Source of the DNA: Elgaria multicarinata webbii
Taxonomy: Eukaryota; Chordata; Lepidosauria; Squamata; Anguidae
Direction of reading: 5' to 3'
Length of the DNA: 64,000 bases
Assembly (NCBI RefSeq): GCF_023053635.1
Contig: NC_086172.1
Location: 120,441,681 to 120,505,680, forward strand
The position numbers and the translations under genes are program-made. Of this stretch, positions 20,690 through 32,700 are shown in pieces. The notes under the pieces were generated by a model that was not told the DNA's origin, ran no database searches, and saw only the letters and a list, made by a program, of their open reading frames with translations. Position 1 is the first letter of the stretch; every line of letters starts with the position of its first letter.

Positions 20690-21710
20690 TTTTTTTCTTT
20701 TTAACAAAGGTGTTTATGCCAGTGGCAGGCCTAGCTGATACATTGTCTATGGTTCTAACTCCAGGCACTTTTTGATGAAGCTGATTGTCTAGATCCATTT
20801 CAATTCAGCTTTAGGCCTGGTTTTGGAACAAAGACTATGGGCCTGTTCAGAAGACAACTTAAATCCTGCTCGTTCAGGCTTTTGGTTAAGCAGCAGGGTT
20901 TAAGGTGTCTTGTGTGATGCATTTTGCTAAACCTTACTCACTCACTAACCACAGTTAGACTGTCTGTAGCAGAGTTAGTGGCTCTAACCATGGCTTAAAG
21001 TGTTGTGTGCGATAGCACAGCTTGTGGTTAGTGCTAACTCCAAACCACAGTTTCGCTAACAACAGAGCCTGAAATGTTGTCTGAACAGGCCCCATTTGGG
21101 ATGACCTCTGCTGAAACAGAGAGAGAGAGAGAGAGAGAGGGAAATACAACCCTGTTGGTTCTTTTGGTCCTCTCAGGAGTTTCAGTACCCTCAATCATGG
21201 TAGCCTTCTAAATAGGCTGTCTAGATTGAGGCTTGGAGGTATTGTATTGCAGAGGTTCTGCTTCTTTTTGAATGGCGAGTTCCAGAAGATGGTGCTGGCT
21301 AGGGGACTATCTGCTCCATGACAGTTATATTGTGGATCTCCATAGGGCTCTGTTTTATTCCCCATGCTGTTTAACATCTACATGGAAATGGCCCATCCAG
21401 AAATGTGGGCTGAGCTGTCACTGATACAAGAAAGACACCTAACTCTACTTCTCCTTTTCATCTAAGCCTGGTGAAGCAGTGGATGCCCTGAATCAAGGCT
21501 TGGTTGCAGTTATGGATTGGATGAGAGCAAATAAACTAAGAGTTTCATCTTTGCATTGCTGCTCGGTTTTATTCTGGTTGTACTTTTATATCGTGGTTTA
21601 AGTTTCTATATTTTATACCTTAAACTGTACTTTATGGTTTTAATGTTTGTGAACTGCTCAGAGAGCTTTGGCTATTGGGTGGTATAGAAATTAAATGAAA
21701 TAAAATAAAA
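20690..21710 (+). mobile_element. L2-type LINE, truncated, with reverse-transcriptase remnant
   Basis: The + strand encodes worn reverse-transcriptase text of the L2 type: LDPFQFSFRPG before the MITE, then a GKYNPVGSFGPL stretch, LNHGSLLNRLSRL, and SVLFPMLFNIYME near 21360. This is followed by the 3' tail TGTGAACTGCTCAGAGAGCT, TTGGCTATTGGGTGGTATAG and AAATAAAATAAAA. The frame is broken several times, and a (GA)n run at 21118-21139 lies inside. This copy links the GCTCTCTGGGC tail to an L2-type LINE. Confidence 0.75.
20839..21092. mobile_element. MITE, GGGCCTGTTCAG ends, nested in L2
   Basis: It starts GGGCCTGTTCAGAAGACAAC and ends GTTGTCTGAACAGGCCC. Outer bases are TAT and CAT, a near match. 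The interior holds TAACCACAGTTAGA and TGTGGTTAGTGCTAA in opposite orientations. LINE coding text stops at its left edge and resumes at its right edge. Confidence 0.75.
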
Positions 21711-22197
21711 ATATTCTGGACAATATAGTTTCAAAATTTTGAACTACAAATGCAGGAGAGGCCATGGTTTACTCCCAACTAAGTGTGCATAGGATGGCAG
21801 TCTTTGTGTTGTGTGGAAAAAATGCCTTACATATTCCAGTCTAATCATAACCATGTTTATCTGAAGTAAAAATCCCAGTAGTTTCAGTGAGTTAACTTCC
21901 AACATAGATGTGCTACCTATTTTCTCATGCATGCCTTTCCTGCACATTGTCAATACTGCACCCATCTCTGTCTGCATAAGGTACTGATGACAAGAAGTGG
22001 TACACAGGATGTTATGATGGCTAGAACTAGTGTTTAAAAAATATTACATAAATGCATCATGGACAGACCTGCTGTTGGCTACCTGCCAATTTAATATCTG
22101 GAACCATAACATTTACATTCATAAGTAGTATACCTTTGACAGCTAGATGTCAACAGGAGATTGCTACCTGCAGCCGTGGGTGTGCCTTTCTCAGTGT

Positions 22198-22407
22198 CAT
22201 ATACAGTGGAAGGTGGTGGCTCCAATGTCAGTGGGCATGTACATCTGCTCTGGGTTTCAGTCAGAACTGCAAAGGCACTGAATTTTGGGGGCTTGGGTTC
22301 AGCACCTTCGACGACTCCTTTAGAGTTCTGTGTGATTCTGCCTGAAACCCAGAGCAGATTTACAACCCCACTGACGTGGGAGCCACCAGCTCCATTGGTC
22401 ATATATG
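22198..22407. mobile_element. Long-armed MITE upstream of CRY2
   Basis: The arms start CATATA and share GGTGGCTCC (22215-22223), GTCAGTGGG, ATCTGCTCTGGGTTTCAG and CAGAA. The complements end at 22407. The arms span about 65 bases each, with a short centre near GGGTTCAGCACCTTCGACGA. No clear target duplication. The 9-mer CAGCTAGAT occurs at 22140-22148 and directly after the element at 22408-22416, but is not adjacent on the left. Confidence 0.6.
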
Positions 22408-22640
22408 CAGCTAGATATTGCGTAAACCTAAGCCCACTGACTTCATTGGGTTGAAGCACACCTAAAAGCAGGATTGGGCTGTTGGCAATTCTTGTTCTCA
22501 CGCAGCAGTGCACATTTTTATACCTCTCATAACAGAGAGCGAGCGAGAGCGCACCCTGATTTTAGCCGTGTCCCTTATGAGGTGAACAATAAATAGTCGG
22601 GATGGTGGGGGCAGTTTCAGGTAGAAGCCCCACAAAAAAA

Positions 22641-23204
22641 TGTGTCAGGTTTTATATTCTGTGTCAAGACACATTTCCACACCAAACGGCACAAGTTATC
22701 AACCATTGCCTGATGACGTAAATAAAGAATACGTAACATTAGCGTGGTTGGTAGCGGAAGGGGCTGCTCTCAAATTGTTTAGTAAGACTTCCTTTTATTT
22801 ATTTTTTTAAGAATCCCTACACAAAACGCCCAGCTGTTGCCACGATTGGAGGAAATCTCTGCCTTCGCCCAAGCGCCGGCCCCTCATAGGCTCTTGGCAC
22901 TTGGGCGCTCCCACCCCCTCCATGGCGCGGCCTTGGCCCGTCCCTCCGCCTCTCGCAGATACACGCCGCAAAAACGTGCGGCGGCGCCTCCGCCCCCTTG
23001 GAACCTCGGGGCCCGGCGAGTCATGCCGCTGAGGCAGCCAATGGGCTTCGGTGGGCGGAGTCGTGTGCGCGCGCGCCGAGTGGGGGAAGGGCCGGCGTTA
23101 AGGGTGGCGGTTACGGAATTGGGAGGAGCAGAGGAGGACAGAGCGCCTGACGAGGCGGCGGCAGTGGCAGTGGTTGAGCTCCTGGCAGGCTGGACTCACG
23201 GGCG
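22641..23204 (+). promoter_or_regulatory. CRY2: CRY2 promoter, CpG-rich, with clock-type sites
   Basis: G+C and CpG rise sharply from about 22830 to 23500 around exon 1. Upstream lie TGACGTAA (22714-22721; complement TTACGTCA, a CRE/E4BP4-like site) and ATACGTAAC (22729-22737, close to the D-box core TTAYGTAA). AACGTG at 22973-22978 is the non-canonical E-box CACGTT on the other strand. No CACGTG was seen here. Activity of these sites is inference. Confidence 0.5.
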
Positions 23205-23401
23205 ATGGCTGCGCTTCCAGGCTCGGCGGCTCGACCCTCGGGCGGCTGCTGCTGCTCCGTACACTGGTTCCGTCGGGGTTTGCGACTTCACGACAACCCT
23301 GCGTTGCAGGCGGCCATCCGGGATGGCGGCTCCGTGCGCTGCATCTACATCTTGGACCCTTGGTTCGCGGCGTCTTCCGCTGTGGGCATCAACCGCTGGC
23401 G
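23205..23401 (+). CDS. CRY2: CRY2 exon 1
   Basis: It encodes residues 1-65 and two bases of R66 ([20 protein letters not shown] onward, to VGINRW). The N-terminal lead before SVHWFRRG is short and low-complexity, and differs from mammals. The donor is GTGAGT at 23402. Confidence 0.95.
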
Positions 23402-26400
23402 GTGAGTTAGGGGAGGGAAGGGAGGAGGCGCCCGGTATTTTTGTGCGCGGGCGGCGGCGGCGGCGGTGGTGGTGGTGGTACTGAGGGGACCTCGAGAAGG
23501 TCGTGTGGAGCCGCTGCTCCTTCGTGCTTCGGACCTGTGTCGTGGCACGCATGGTTAGGGAGTATTGCATACGTGCCTACACGCAGAGCTCTTTTTTTGA
23601 GGTGGGGAACTGTTCTTTAAAGGTAAATGTCATGCACCGATCAGTTAAAATAAGCGAACCAAATCTAGTGAGCCTAAAAGGATCCGGCTATTCAGTCCCT
23701 GCTGACGTAGGGTGCATGAGAGTAATCGATAACTCCAGGGTGAAAGGAACGTGGGCAGATCTAACCCCTGAGTAGGGGGGCCTAAGCCCAGTGGTAGTGA
23801 GCCTTACATAGTTCCTATAAGCATGATAGCACAAGTACCTTGTGGTTTCCAACCTTCAGGTTGTATCCATTCTTAGCCCTACTTAGAGTAGAACCATTGA
23901 AAAGAATGGGACTTAAGTTAGAATACCAATGGATGCAAGACGCTTTTCTGGCGGTCACGAATTTCTTGCTCTGGCCTCAGGCGTCGCATAGGATGTTTTG
24001 AACAACAGCCAGGGATGATTTGTTTTGGGGGAAGCCAGTCAGATTTAACAAGCACACCTAGTGTGTCATTGTTCTGGTATGCAGACCTGTATTAAATAAA
24101 GAGGTCAACGATATGTGTGCACAAAACAGAAAAAGATGGCAAACTAGATTATTAAACAGGAGAGTTGCTGTGCATCTGTTTTATGTGTCTGGTTAGGGAT
24201 GTGACATCAAGAGCATCATATCCAGTAGAAGTTGTTGGTGTTAACTATTCAATTTGGAATCTCACAACATTTTCTGGTGTAGAAAATTTGGGTTTTAGAG
24301 AGTAAAATTTATGTTTACTTAGCAATATGGCCAGTGTGGTTCAATGGGATATTTGTGTTTCCTCTGTATATCTTAGTACAAATACACAGTTTTGAAATCA
24401 GGTTTTAGCTCAGAATATTTGCAGCCTCTGGAAATACTAGAGCAGCTGTAGAAGGGAGTAACTCTGTTGCTGGCAGTTGGCACCACTGCTGGGAGGTGTG
24501 TAGAAGCTGTATCTTGTCTAATGAGAGAGATTCTTGTCCTACTAGTTCTGCTACATGCTGGGCAAAGAAGCTGAAAAAGCACTTTTACATCATGCTTAGT
24601 TTAATCACTGGACCGGAATTATTCTGTTTAATCCAGAGGAATGCTATGTGTTCCTCAAGATGTAAATTAGCAAATTTAAAATACTTGGACAGGAAAACAT
24701 CACTTGTAACAGGAGCATATCTATTATCTTGGATATATAATATTTTTTCAGATACATAGTATAGAACAAAGCTTAAAGCTCTTATTGTCACATCAAGCAG
24801 CAATTGGTATGTGTAGGGCTGGCTGTCATTGCTCCTAAAAGTCTGTGGCATAAAGCCAGCTGAGCATAAATATCTATTCTCACTTTCCGAAATTCTTGGT
24901 TATATATCCTAGCATTTATCAGAATTTAATTATGTAGTCAGCTGCATTTTGTTTTATGTAATGTTTTACAATTTCACTTTAATCGGGGAATAGTTAATAC
25001 AACCTACGTTATGAATTTTGACAGGGAAGGATGCTCCTCTTGCATCTTTAATTGTTTGAGTCCAGACAGGAAACAGTTCTCCTGAATTCTCTGACTTTTA
25101 GCCTTTTGTGCATTTATACATCTCTTTCTGTGGCTTCAGAGAGAGAATTCTGAAGTTTTAGAGAAAGAGAAGATAGAATAGTTTCGTTTTTCCACTATAA
25201 TGCAACCATGAAGGAATGTGCTCCAACGATTGGCCTGCAGCATTTGCTCCTTGTATAGAGGGTTGGAACATGCGTTCTAGCAAGCAGCCCTGCATTGCTA
25301 CATTACATAATGCCGACATGTCACAAATGTATCTGATTTCTCTGATATGCTGTATAAATGAAAAAATCATCTCCACAGTGATGTGGTGTTTGTATACATA
25401 TACGGAAGTGGTATTTTTTATAAACCCATGCCCTTAATATTTGACTTTAGGATACTGATACCAGGTTACAAAATGACACATAGGTAGATAGAGTGAAGAT
25501 CTTATATACTGCATTGAAAAGAATAGAGAGTGATTCCTAAACAACAAGTTCTAGAATTGGAAGATGAAAATTCAGTTAAAATATATCAGTTATCAATCAG
25601 TATAATAAGATATATAAACTAGATTAAGTTTTGCGTACTTATAACTCACAAATCAAACCTAAAGGCAGATATTAATTATGCAGTTTTGAGCCACAGATTC
25701 ACATTTCTGTGTGGGATTTACTTTTTGTTTATATAAGGCCTGGATCAGATGTAACAGGAAACGATGGTTTTTCACAGATGGTGAACCTCTGGCCCCATAG
25801 GCTTTCCCATCCAGCTTGCGAAGGTCTCCTGTGAGACTGTCCCTGAACCCCAGAAGGGAGGGGGGGGCAGGAGAACAGTTTTCTACTGAGCTGCAGCCTT
25901 GACTAGAAGCACTCTCAAGGCTGTGTCTCAGCTGGGAGCTGGCTCACACACATGCTTTTTCTGGTTGGAAAAAGTGATGGGTGAGTGGGAGTTGGCTTCA
26001 GTCGAGGCACTTTCTCAAACAGGAGTTGACTTTGTTCCCCCCATCTTTCTCAGCGGAGAGCTGGTATGGATCTGCTGAGAAGGGTCCAGGTCCGGATTTG
26101 CAACCCCATTATGGTGCTGAATGCAGAAGTTTAAACCTCTCCATCCAGTGAATCATAATGGGAATGAAAATGCGCCTCCTTCTGTATACATGAGCTGCAA
26201 TGAGCTTACATGCTTAGCTCTCCCCTCCCTTCCTCTTCTGTGCCTACAAGTAGGACAAACTACAGTTCCCTGTGGTTTGTTTAATGTTTGAACTATAGAT
26301 ACTTCAGGATTAAGTCATTGTAGATCCTGGCTTGAACAACTACAGAATTTAAATAAAACATACTTCCTGAGGTTTGGTTGTCATGGGGTGCTGTGGCTAG

Positions 26401-26732
26401 TTTTAAAATCGGGCACAGGTTCATCTAATGTCCTTTTCCTGGCACATAAAAGAGTAAGTTAAGGGAGGTGCAAGCAAGCCAGCTCAAGGTATATCATGAC
26501 TTCTTCATGTAGCAGGAGGCCATGGTTTCTGTTGCAGCTGAACCAGGCATAAACATTTACTTTCTCAATCTACTTCAATAATTTGAACATTTAGTGAAAA
26601 CAGAGCTCAATGTAATCTATTGCATATGGTATGTGTTGAGTGATCAGATTTTTAAAAAGGGTCTGTGGACTCACTAGTTTTGACTAAGAACACCCCTGGT
26701 AAATATTTTGTCATCCTGCAGAAGGGATAGAA

Positions 26733-26774
<42 letters not shown>

Positions 26775-29700
26775 AAATGTGTTGGCACTGTGACATGTTT
26801 ACATTATAACACTGGTGGCTGCCCGCCTTGATTCCATCCTAGTATATTGACTTTAAGGGTAGAAGGTGGGGGGAAGGGGATGGAGGAGCTCAGACAGTTA
26901 GATCAGTAAATAGGCAGTCAACCTTGAGATTATGTGTGTGCCATCCATTATTTATGTAGATGTTAACCTCCTAAATGTACATGCAGATGTAATATTTTTC
27001 CCAGCATAAAATTAAACTCCTTCTGATGTCACAGCCTGTTTTTTTTTCTGATTAAAGTGTTCCTGATTATTACATAAAGCATTTGATGTCTTCTAATCTC
27101 CCCCCCCATTATTATTATTATTTTTCCTTCCTGAGTACAATTGCAAAAAAAGGATGGCTGCTGGCAAAGGACTGGCAGTATTGTCTGCTAACTGTTTTGT
27201 TTCTTCTCCCTAGGTTTTTGCTGCAGTCCCTGGAAGATTTGGATAACAGTTTAAGAAAACTCAACTCTCGCTTGTTTGTCGTCCGAGGCCAGCCAACAGA
27301 TGTTTTTCCAAGACTCTTTAAAGTAAGATTGCAACTTTGTGTGAAAAGCTTGTTTGGGTGGTTAATCTGCTTGTAAAGTAAATTCCATGCGTAATTCCAC
27401 TGTTGCTGATTTTGACATACTCTGTTACACTTGAATGTAGAAGGCCACTGGAAGTCTATTTAATAAGGAGATTCATTGCAGGTGCCAGCCTGTTCCATGT
27501 TCCACGTTGCATTCAGTAGGGGCACTTCTTGTGTTTCTGTATGCCAGTGACAAGGTGCATCGCCAAGGTTGCATATTGGGATGGATAAAAATAAATGCTT
27601 TCCTCAAAAAATGAATGCAAATACAGAATTTCTCAAAGAATATCTTGGTCAATATTAAATTTGAATTTAAGCATGTTAGCCCCAATCTCTAAATTGAACC
27701 TGTGCCCTCTCTTCTAGATACATTGAGTTGAAGGAGAATTCTGTGTAAATAAAGAACTGACTTGAACATTTCTCAGATGCGCATATTTACATTCTACCCA
27801 CCAATGTAGGCATTTTATTTTCACCTCATGAAAATAAATTTCTGCTGTCTGCCATTCAACTATCAGCCCTTGCTTCAGCATATCAGTCATTGTTTGGTTT
27901 GCTGCTTTATTTTTGTGAGAGTGGGGCTGGGCCATGGCCGAGGGAACACTGGAAAGAAAAAAAGACAAAATTGTCCAGTGTATAGTTTCTCATATTTCCA
28001 TGTTTGACCTCACAAACTGTCATAGCTTCTGGTTGAAAGATACTATCTTTTAAAGACCTTGACATAGTTTAACTCAATGAGAATGAGCCTGTGCTACTTC
28101 TGGATTCTTGCGCTTCTATCTCCTCCTGTGTGGCTGTGAAAACCTATTCAGTGACCTTCGTTTCTGTTTTCCATTAACCACAGCTTGTTCTTCTGTGAAA
28201 ACCCTAAGCTGTGATTAAGGGCGCAATCCTATCAATTGCATCCTCCCCACTTGGAAGCCTCCAAACACAACACGGAGGCTTCTGAGTTTCCTATGCCCTG
28301 CCGGATTGAAGCCAACAAGGCAGTCAAACTCAACAACCTATTCCTTGGTGGCTCCATCCATCTCATTATCAAAAACAGTGGTGAGGAATCAGGACCCTCC
28401 ATCCTGTCTGAGAATACAGGGCCCTTCTCGGAGCAAATACTCCATATGGTACAATCTCTTGGTCTGGAGACCCAGCTATTGGTGGTTAAAATCAATGACC
28501 CAGTTTCTGTTGTGATGCAGTCAGAGACCTCTACTTTGATAGCTTTTGGAAGTATAAGCAGTTTTGGAAGTCTCCTTATTCTGTACCGCCCACTTCGATG
28601 GAATTACGGGGGTGCTTAGTTTAGATAGTATCCAACAACACCACTGCTAACAACACCACTGCTGTTTACTATTTCCACGAGCAAGGTAGAATGTAGTCCC
28701 TCTCCCTTCTGGGATTCACACTTTACATTTTTCAATGTTGCATCTCTTGTCATATTGAACTTGTAGTAGTACACATAGCAGAAGTGGACAATTGCCTCAC
28801 CAACAGCCTCAGTCAAAATTACTCAATATCTCACATGTAAATGGTGGCACCATTGATAGTATCCATACTATTCCACAGATGAGGTCCTCCTTATATAGAC
28901 CTACTCACTTGAGCAGAGAACAGCAAGTGTCAATATTTCTGCAACGGCAGGACTGGACTCAGGATCAGTAGAGGATATGTTCCTGTACCGTTGGACAGAT
29001 CCACTTCTGTACCTTTTTCCCTTTTCCTCTCTTCACCAGAGTCTTTGGCCAAATCAGAATGGATAGGTACATCGGCCTCCTATCAGTCCTGAACCTCTTG
29101 ACTTAGGATTGAGGCACAATCCACCATCTGAATCTGAATATACTCCACGTGGAGAATTGTGTAATTTTTCCACCTCATCCTGTTTCAGAGATTATTCAGT
29201 GCATGCTTGATGTGGTGCACAAGCCAATAAATGGATGGCATTCTGTATGTTGATTAATCTTCATGAGTTCAGTAGAGTTCTGTGCCCATTGCATCACATT
29301 CTACAATTTGTTGTATCCCTTCACAAGGGCTTATTATCTTTAAGAATTTATTTAGCAGCAATTTTTGTCTTTTATCAGCTGGTGGGAGTGTCAGTCTTTT
29401 CTCAACCTCTGGTCATGCAATTTCTGTGAGGAATCTGTAATTTCACCCTACCGATCCAACACCTGGCACAAGCTTGGAGTCTATCTGTTTTTCTGCAGGC
29501 TTTGACTACCAAGCCATCTACAGTCAACCTTTGCCTGCTTTTCTGGAAGATAGCTTTAATTGTGGTGATTACTTTAGCACGTAGGTCAAGTGAATTTTGC
29601 ACTTTGCAAGTTGATCCACCTTATCTGATGTTCCATTGTGACAAAGAGATGTTCCATCCTGGCCTGACCTTTTTGCCTAAAGTTCTCTCCCCCTACCATC

Positions 29701-32700
29701 TAAATCAGACCATTGATTTCCAGCCTTTTACCTTCAACTCCTGTTGAATCAACTATTTACACCTTAGATGCCAGATGCACCTGGGCTTTCTACAGATCCC
29801 AGACTGAGAGATTTCACAAGTTACTCCATCTGTTCCTCTGCTATGGGAACCAACTTGATGGTGCACACTCAAGGGTAGTGTGCACCATCAAGCTGGCCTA
29901 TGAGTTGGCAGATCTCCTGCTCTCAGACCCTGTTCAGGCTCATTCCACATGAGCAATGGCTGCATTGGTGGCATTTAGCAAAGGTGTTCGTCATCCAGAA
30001 GTTTGCCCAAGTGGCTATCTGGTCAAGACTATCAACTTTCACCAATCACTACAGGCTGTATGTCCGGGCTAGAGTTGACTGCTCTTTTGGATGTGCTGTC
30101 TTATCGGCTGTTCTACAGTACAACAACATCCCTGATGATTGATGCATAGAGACCATTAACAGGAAAGACAGGCTACTTACCTATAAGTGTAGTTCTCTGA
30201 GTGGTCATCTGTGCATTCACACAAGCCACGTGTCATCTCCACATCTATGTTGATACTGCAGTTTCTCTCAGTTCTGAGGCTGTTTTCAGTCATCTCAAGG
30301 AATTGAGGGAATAGGCAGAGAACACATTACAGACATGTATGCTGGGATGATGGGGGTAGAGTTCCTGCCAAAAAATTCCTCAGATATAGAAAGTTCCCAG
30401 TTGAGGCACCATGCAGGCACAGAGCCCATATGTGCAAATGTACAGACGACCACTCAGTTGCAAGTTAGCAATCTCTCTTTCTCCTTATGGTTTAACTTGG
30501 TTGTACCTGGATCTTGTTTATACTGAGCAATGTTTACTGCATTCTACTCATCCGTTTAGCTGTGTCATGTTTTGAAGGCAATTATAGCTTGCTTGCTGTA
30601 GCAGCTAGTTACATCTTGCACACACAGTTTGTCAGAGAAAATAGGCCATGCTGTTAAAGAGTGAGGTGCTTCAAAAAGCTCCAGAAAAGAGACTGAGAAT
30701 ATGCTTGAATCCTTTCTCTTGTCTTTGTGGTTTCCTGGACTGTTGACCATACTCTCTTTGATAAATTTGTGATTATCTAGTGATATATAACATATATGTG
30801 CAAGAAACCAATCTCATGAATAGGAGAAAAATACCTCATGTCTATCTCTGGGAAGCAAAACAACCTCGGTACTTGGCCACATTTGGACCATCATGTTTTG
30901 GCTTAATAAGCCAATATATTAATGAGTTCTTCATATTGCACAAGCAAACAAACCAGGAAATTTCCAGTAATGGTTAACTGCTTTGGAACAAGCCAAGATA
31001 TTGTATATTCACATTAATATCTTGGCTTATTCTGAAGCCGTTAACTTTAGATCCCCAGTTACTAAAACACTCAGAGGAAGCCAAGATAGTAATGTGAATA
31101 TGAATCTGCCATTGGTTCATCTAGCCCAGTGTTGCATCCTCTGATCTTTTTCTTCCTGCTATCTGACCACCTTTAACTGGAATTGGCAGGAATTGAAAAT
31201 GGGATCTTCCTCAATGGTCAGGAATGATTGGAGTGGGAGTCCAGCAACATCTGGAGCACCACATGGTGCCTACCTCTGCTAGTTGGTGCCCACCCCTGCT
31301 AATTGGTGCACAATATTGGATTATTGCACTGGTTATAGGTAGAATTCAGTATACATTTAAATTTGGCTTCTAGAGTTCGCTGCTTAATCCATATTGATAA
31401 TATGAACATAAGACCTAGACCGAAGTGCTGCAGAGTAGTCCCGTTCCATAACAGGAGTATTCCTGTTCAGGGGTCCAGTCAACCTGGAACTGGAGCCTTC
31501 CAGTGCCTGTTTGGGAATCACAGAGAACATTTTTTCTTGCTTTCTTGCTGTTCTGCATTAAAATTTTCAGGATGGATTGCCAGTCGTGGAAGTGATGCTT
31601 TATTGCTACTTAATGGAATGTGTGTGATATAGAATTGGGAGAAAAATTTAACCCATTAAAATGCACATGACCCAATGCTCACTTACAGGGTACCATAAGC
31701 TTTTAGTGACTCAAATGGGACAATTCCTCCCTCCACTCAGTTTTTCTTTCCCCTGCTTCAAAATTACATCTTCACCATTCTGTTGCTTAATTTTTCTCAA
31801 CCATTGGCATAATTGATAAATGCATATAGTCTGCCTGACTTCCTGTTCCATTAGACTACAGTTGGGAAATACTAATAAGCTCCTACAACCCTCCCCCTAT
31901 CTATGTATAGTCCTGATAATATCTCTGTATTGAGCTGAAACACCAAGTCAATAAAATCCTTACACTGGTCCCTGGGCCAAATCCAGCCCATGCTCAATTT
32001 GATCTGGCCTGTGGGTGGATTTATAAAATTAAAAACAAATTCATTTGGAAACATCCTCCGAACTGCAGCAGGGCCTGTCAGGGAGTGTGAGAGGGTGCAG
32101 TGCTGAAAAATGGAGGCAAAATACCACAGTGGCTAGGGCTCCCTGGCATCATGAATGCTGGTTCCTCCATATTCTCTGGTGCTCAGCTACTCTCAATTCC
32201 ACTTGGTTTCATTTTAAAATAGGCTTTGAGGATCCCAACTGCCTAAGCTGGAGCTAAGACTCCATCTGAAGGAGAAATGGGGGGAGGGAAGAACAACAGG
32301 TGGGAGACACCTCCCCCCCCTTAACCTTTTGTCACGGTTGTTAGGTTTAACTGAACATCAAAAAGCTGTGAGTCATATAGTATTCCCATCTTTATTTCTG
32401 GCTACCTTTGGAGAGTCTATGCATGTAGGAAGGATATAAGGGAGACACCTTCAGCTGCAGCAGCAAGCAGTGAAAAGGGTCATTGTCCCCCTCCCATTGT
32501 CCACTACATACATGTAGACCTCTGTGTGGGGGGGAGAGCTAATTCGAAGAGCTAGTTAATATTCCAATACATCTCTCTTCTCTCCCCCTTTGCTCCCCCT
32601 TGGCCTGTTTTTGGCTCTGGCTACCTTTGATTCTGGCCTTTTAAAATTTCTCCTCTGATGTGGAAGTTAGAGCTGCCCATGGTGTGTGGGGGTGTGTGTG

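Larger units (their letters stand above)
15236..22640. other. Intergenic region between SLC35C1 and CRY2
   Basis: No gene is recognised. Identified content: CR1 and L2 fragments, two GGCCTGTTCAG-type MITEs, a putative 1.4-kb DNA transposon, a foldback element and a long-armed MITE. The stretches 16150-17100 (AT-rich), 19130-20680 and 21720-22140 show nothing I can classify. Confidence 0.65.

Noticed and set aside
22140-22416. CAGCTAGAT repeated on both sides of the long-armed MITE as a 9-bp target duplication
   Set aside because: The left copy lies about 50 bases outside the inverted arm, so it is not adjacent to the element end.
22837-23484. 215-codon frame overlapping CRY2 exon 1
   Set aside because: It is out of frame with CRY2, starts at TTG, and is explained by the GC-rich promoter, where stop codons are rare.
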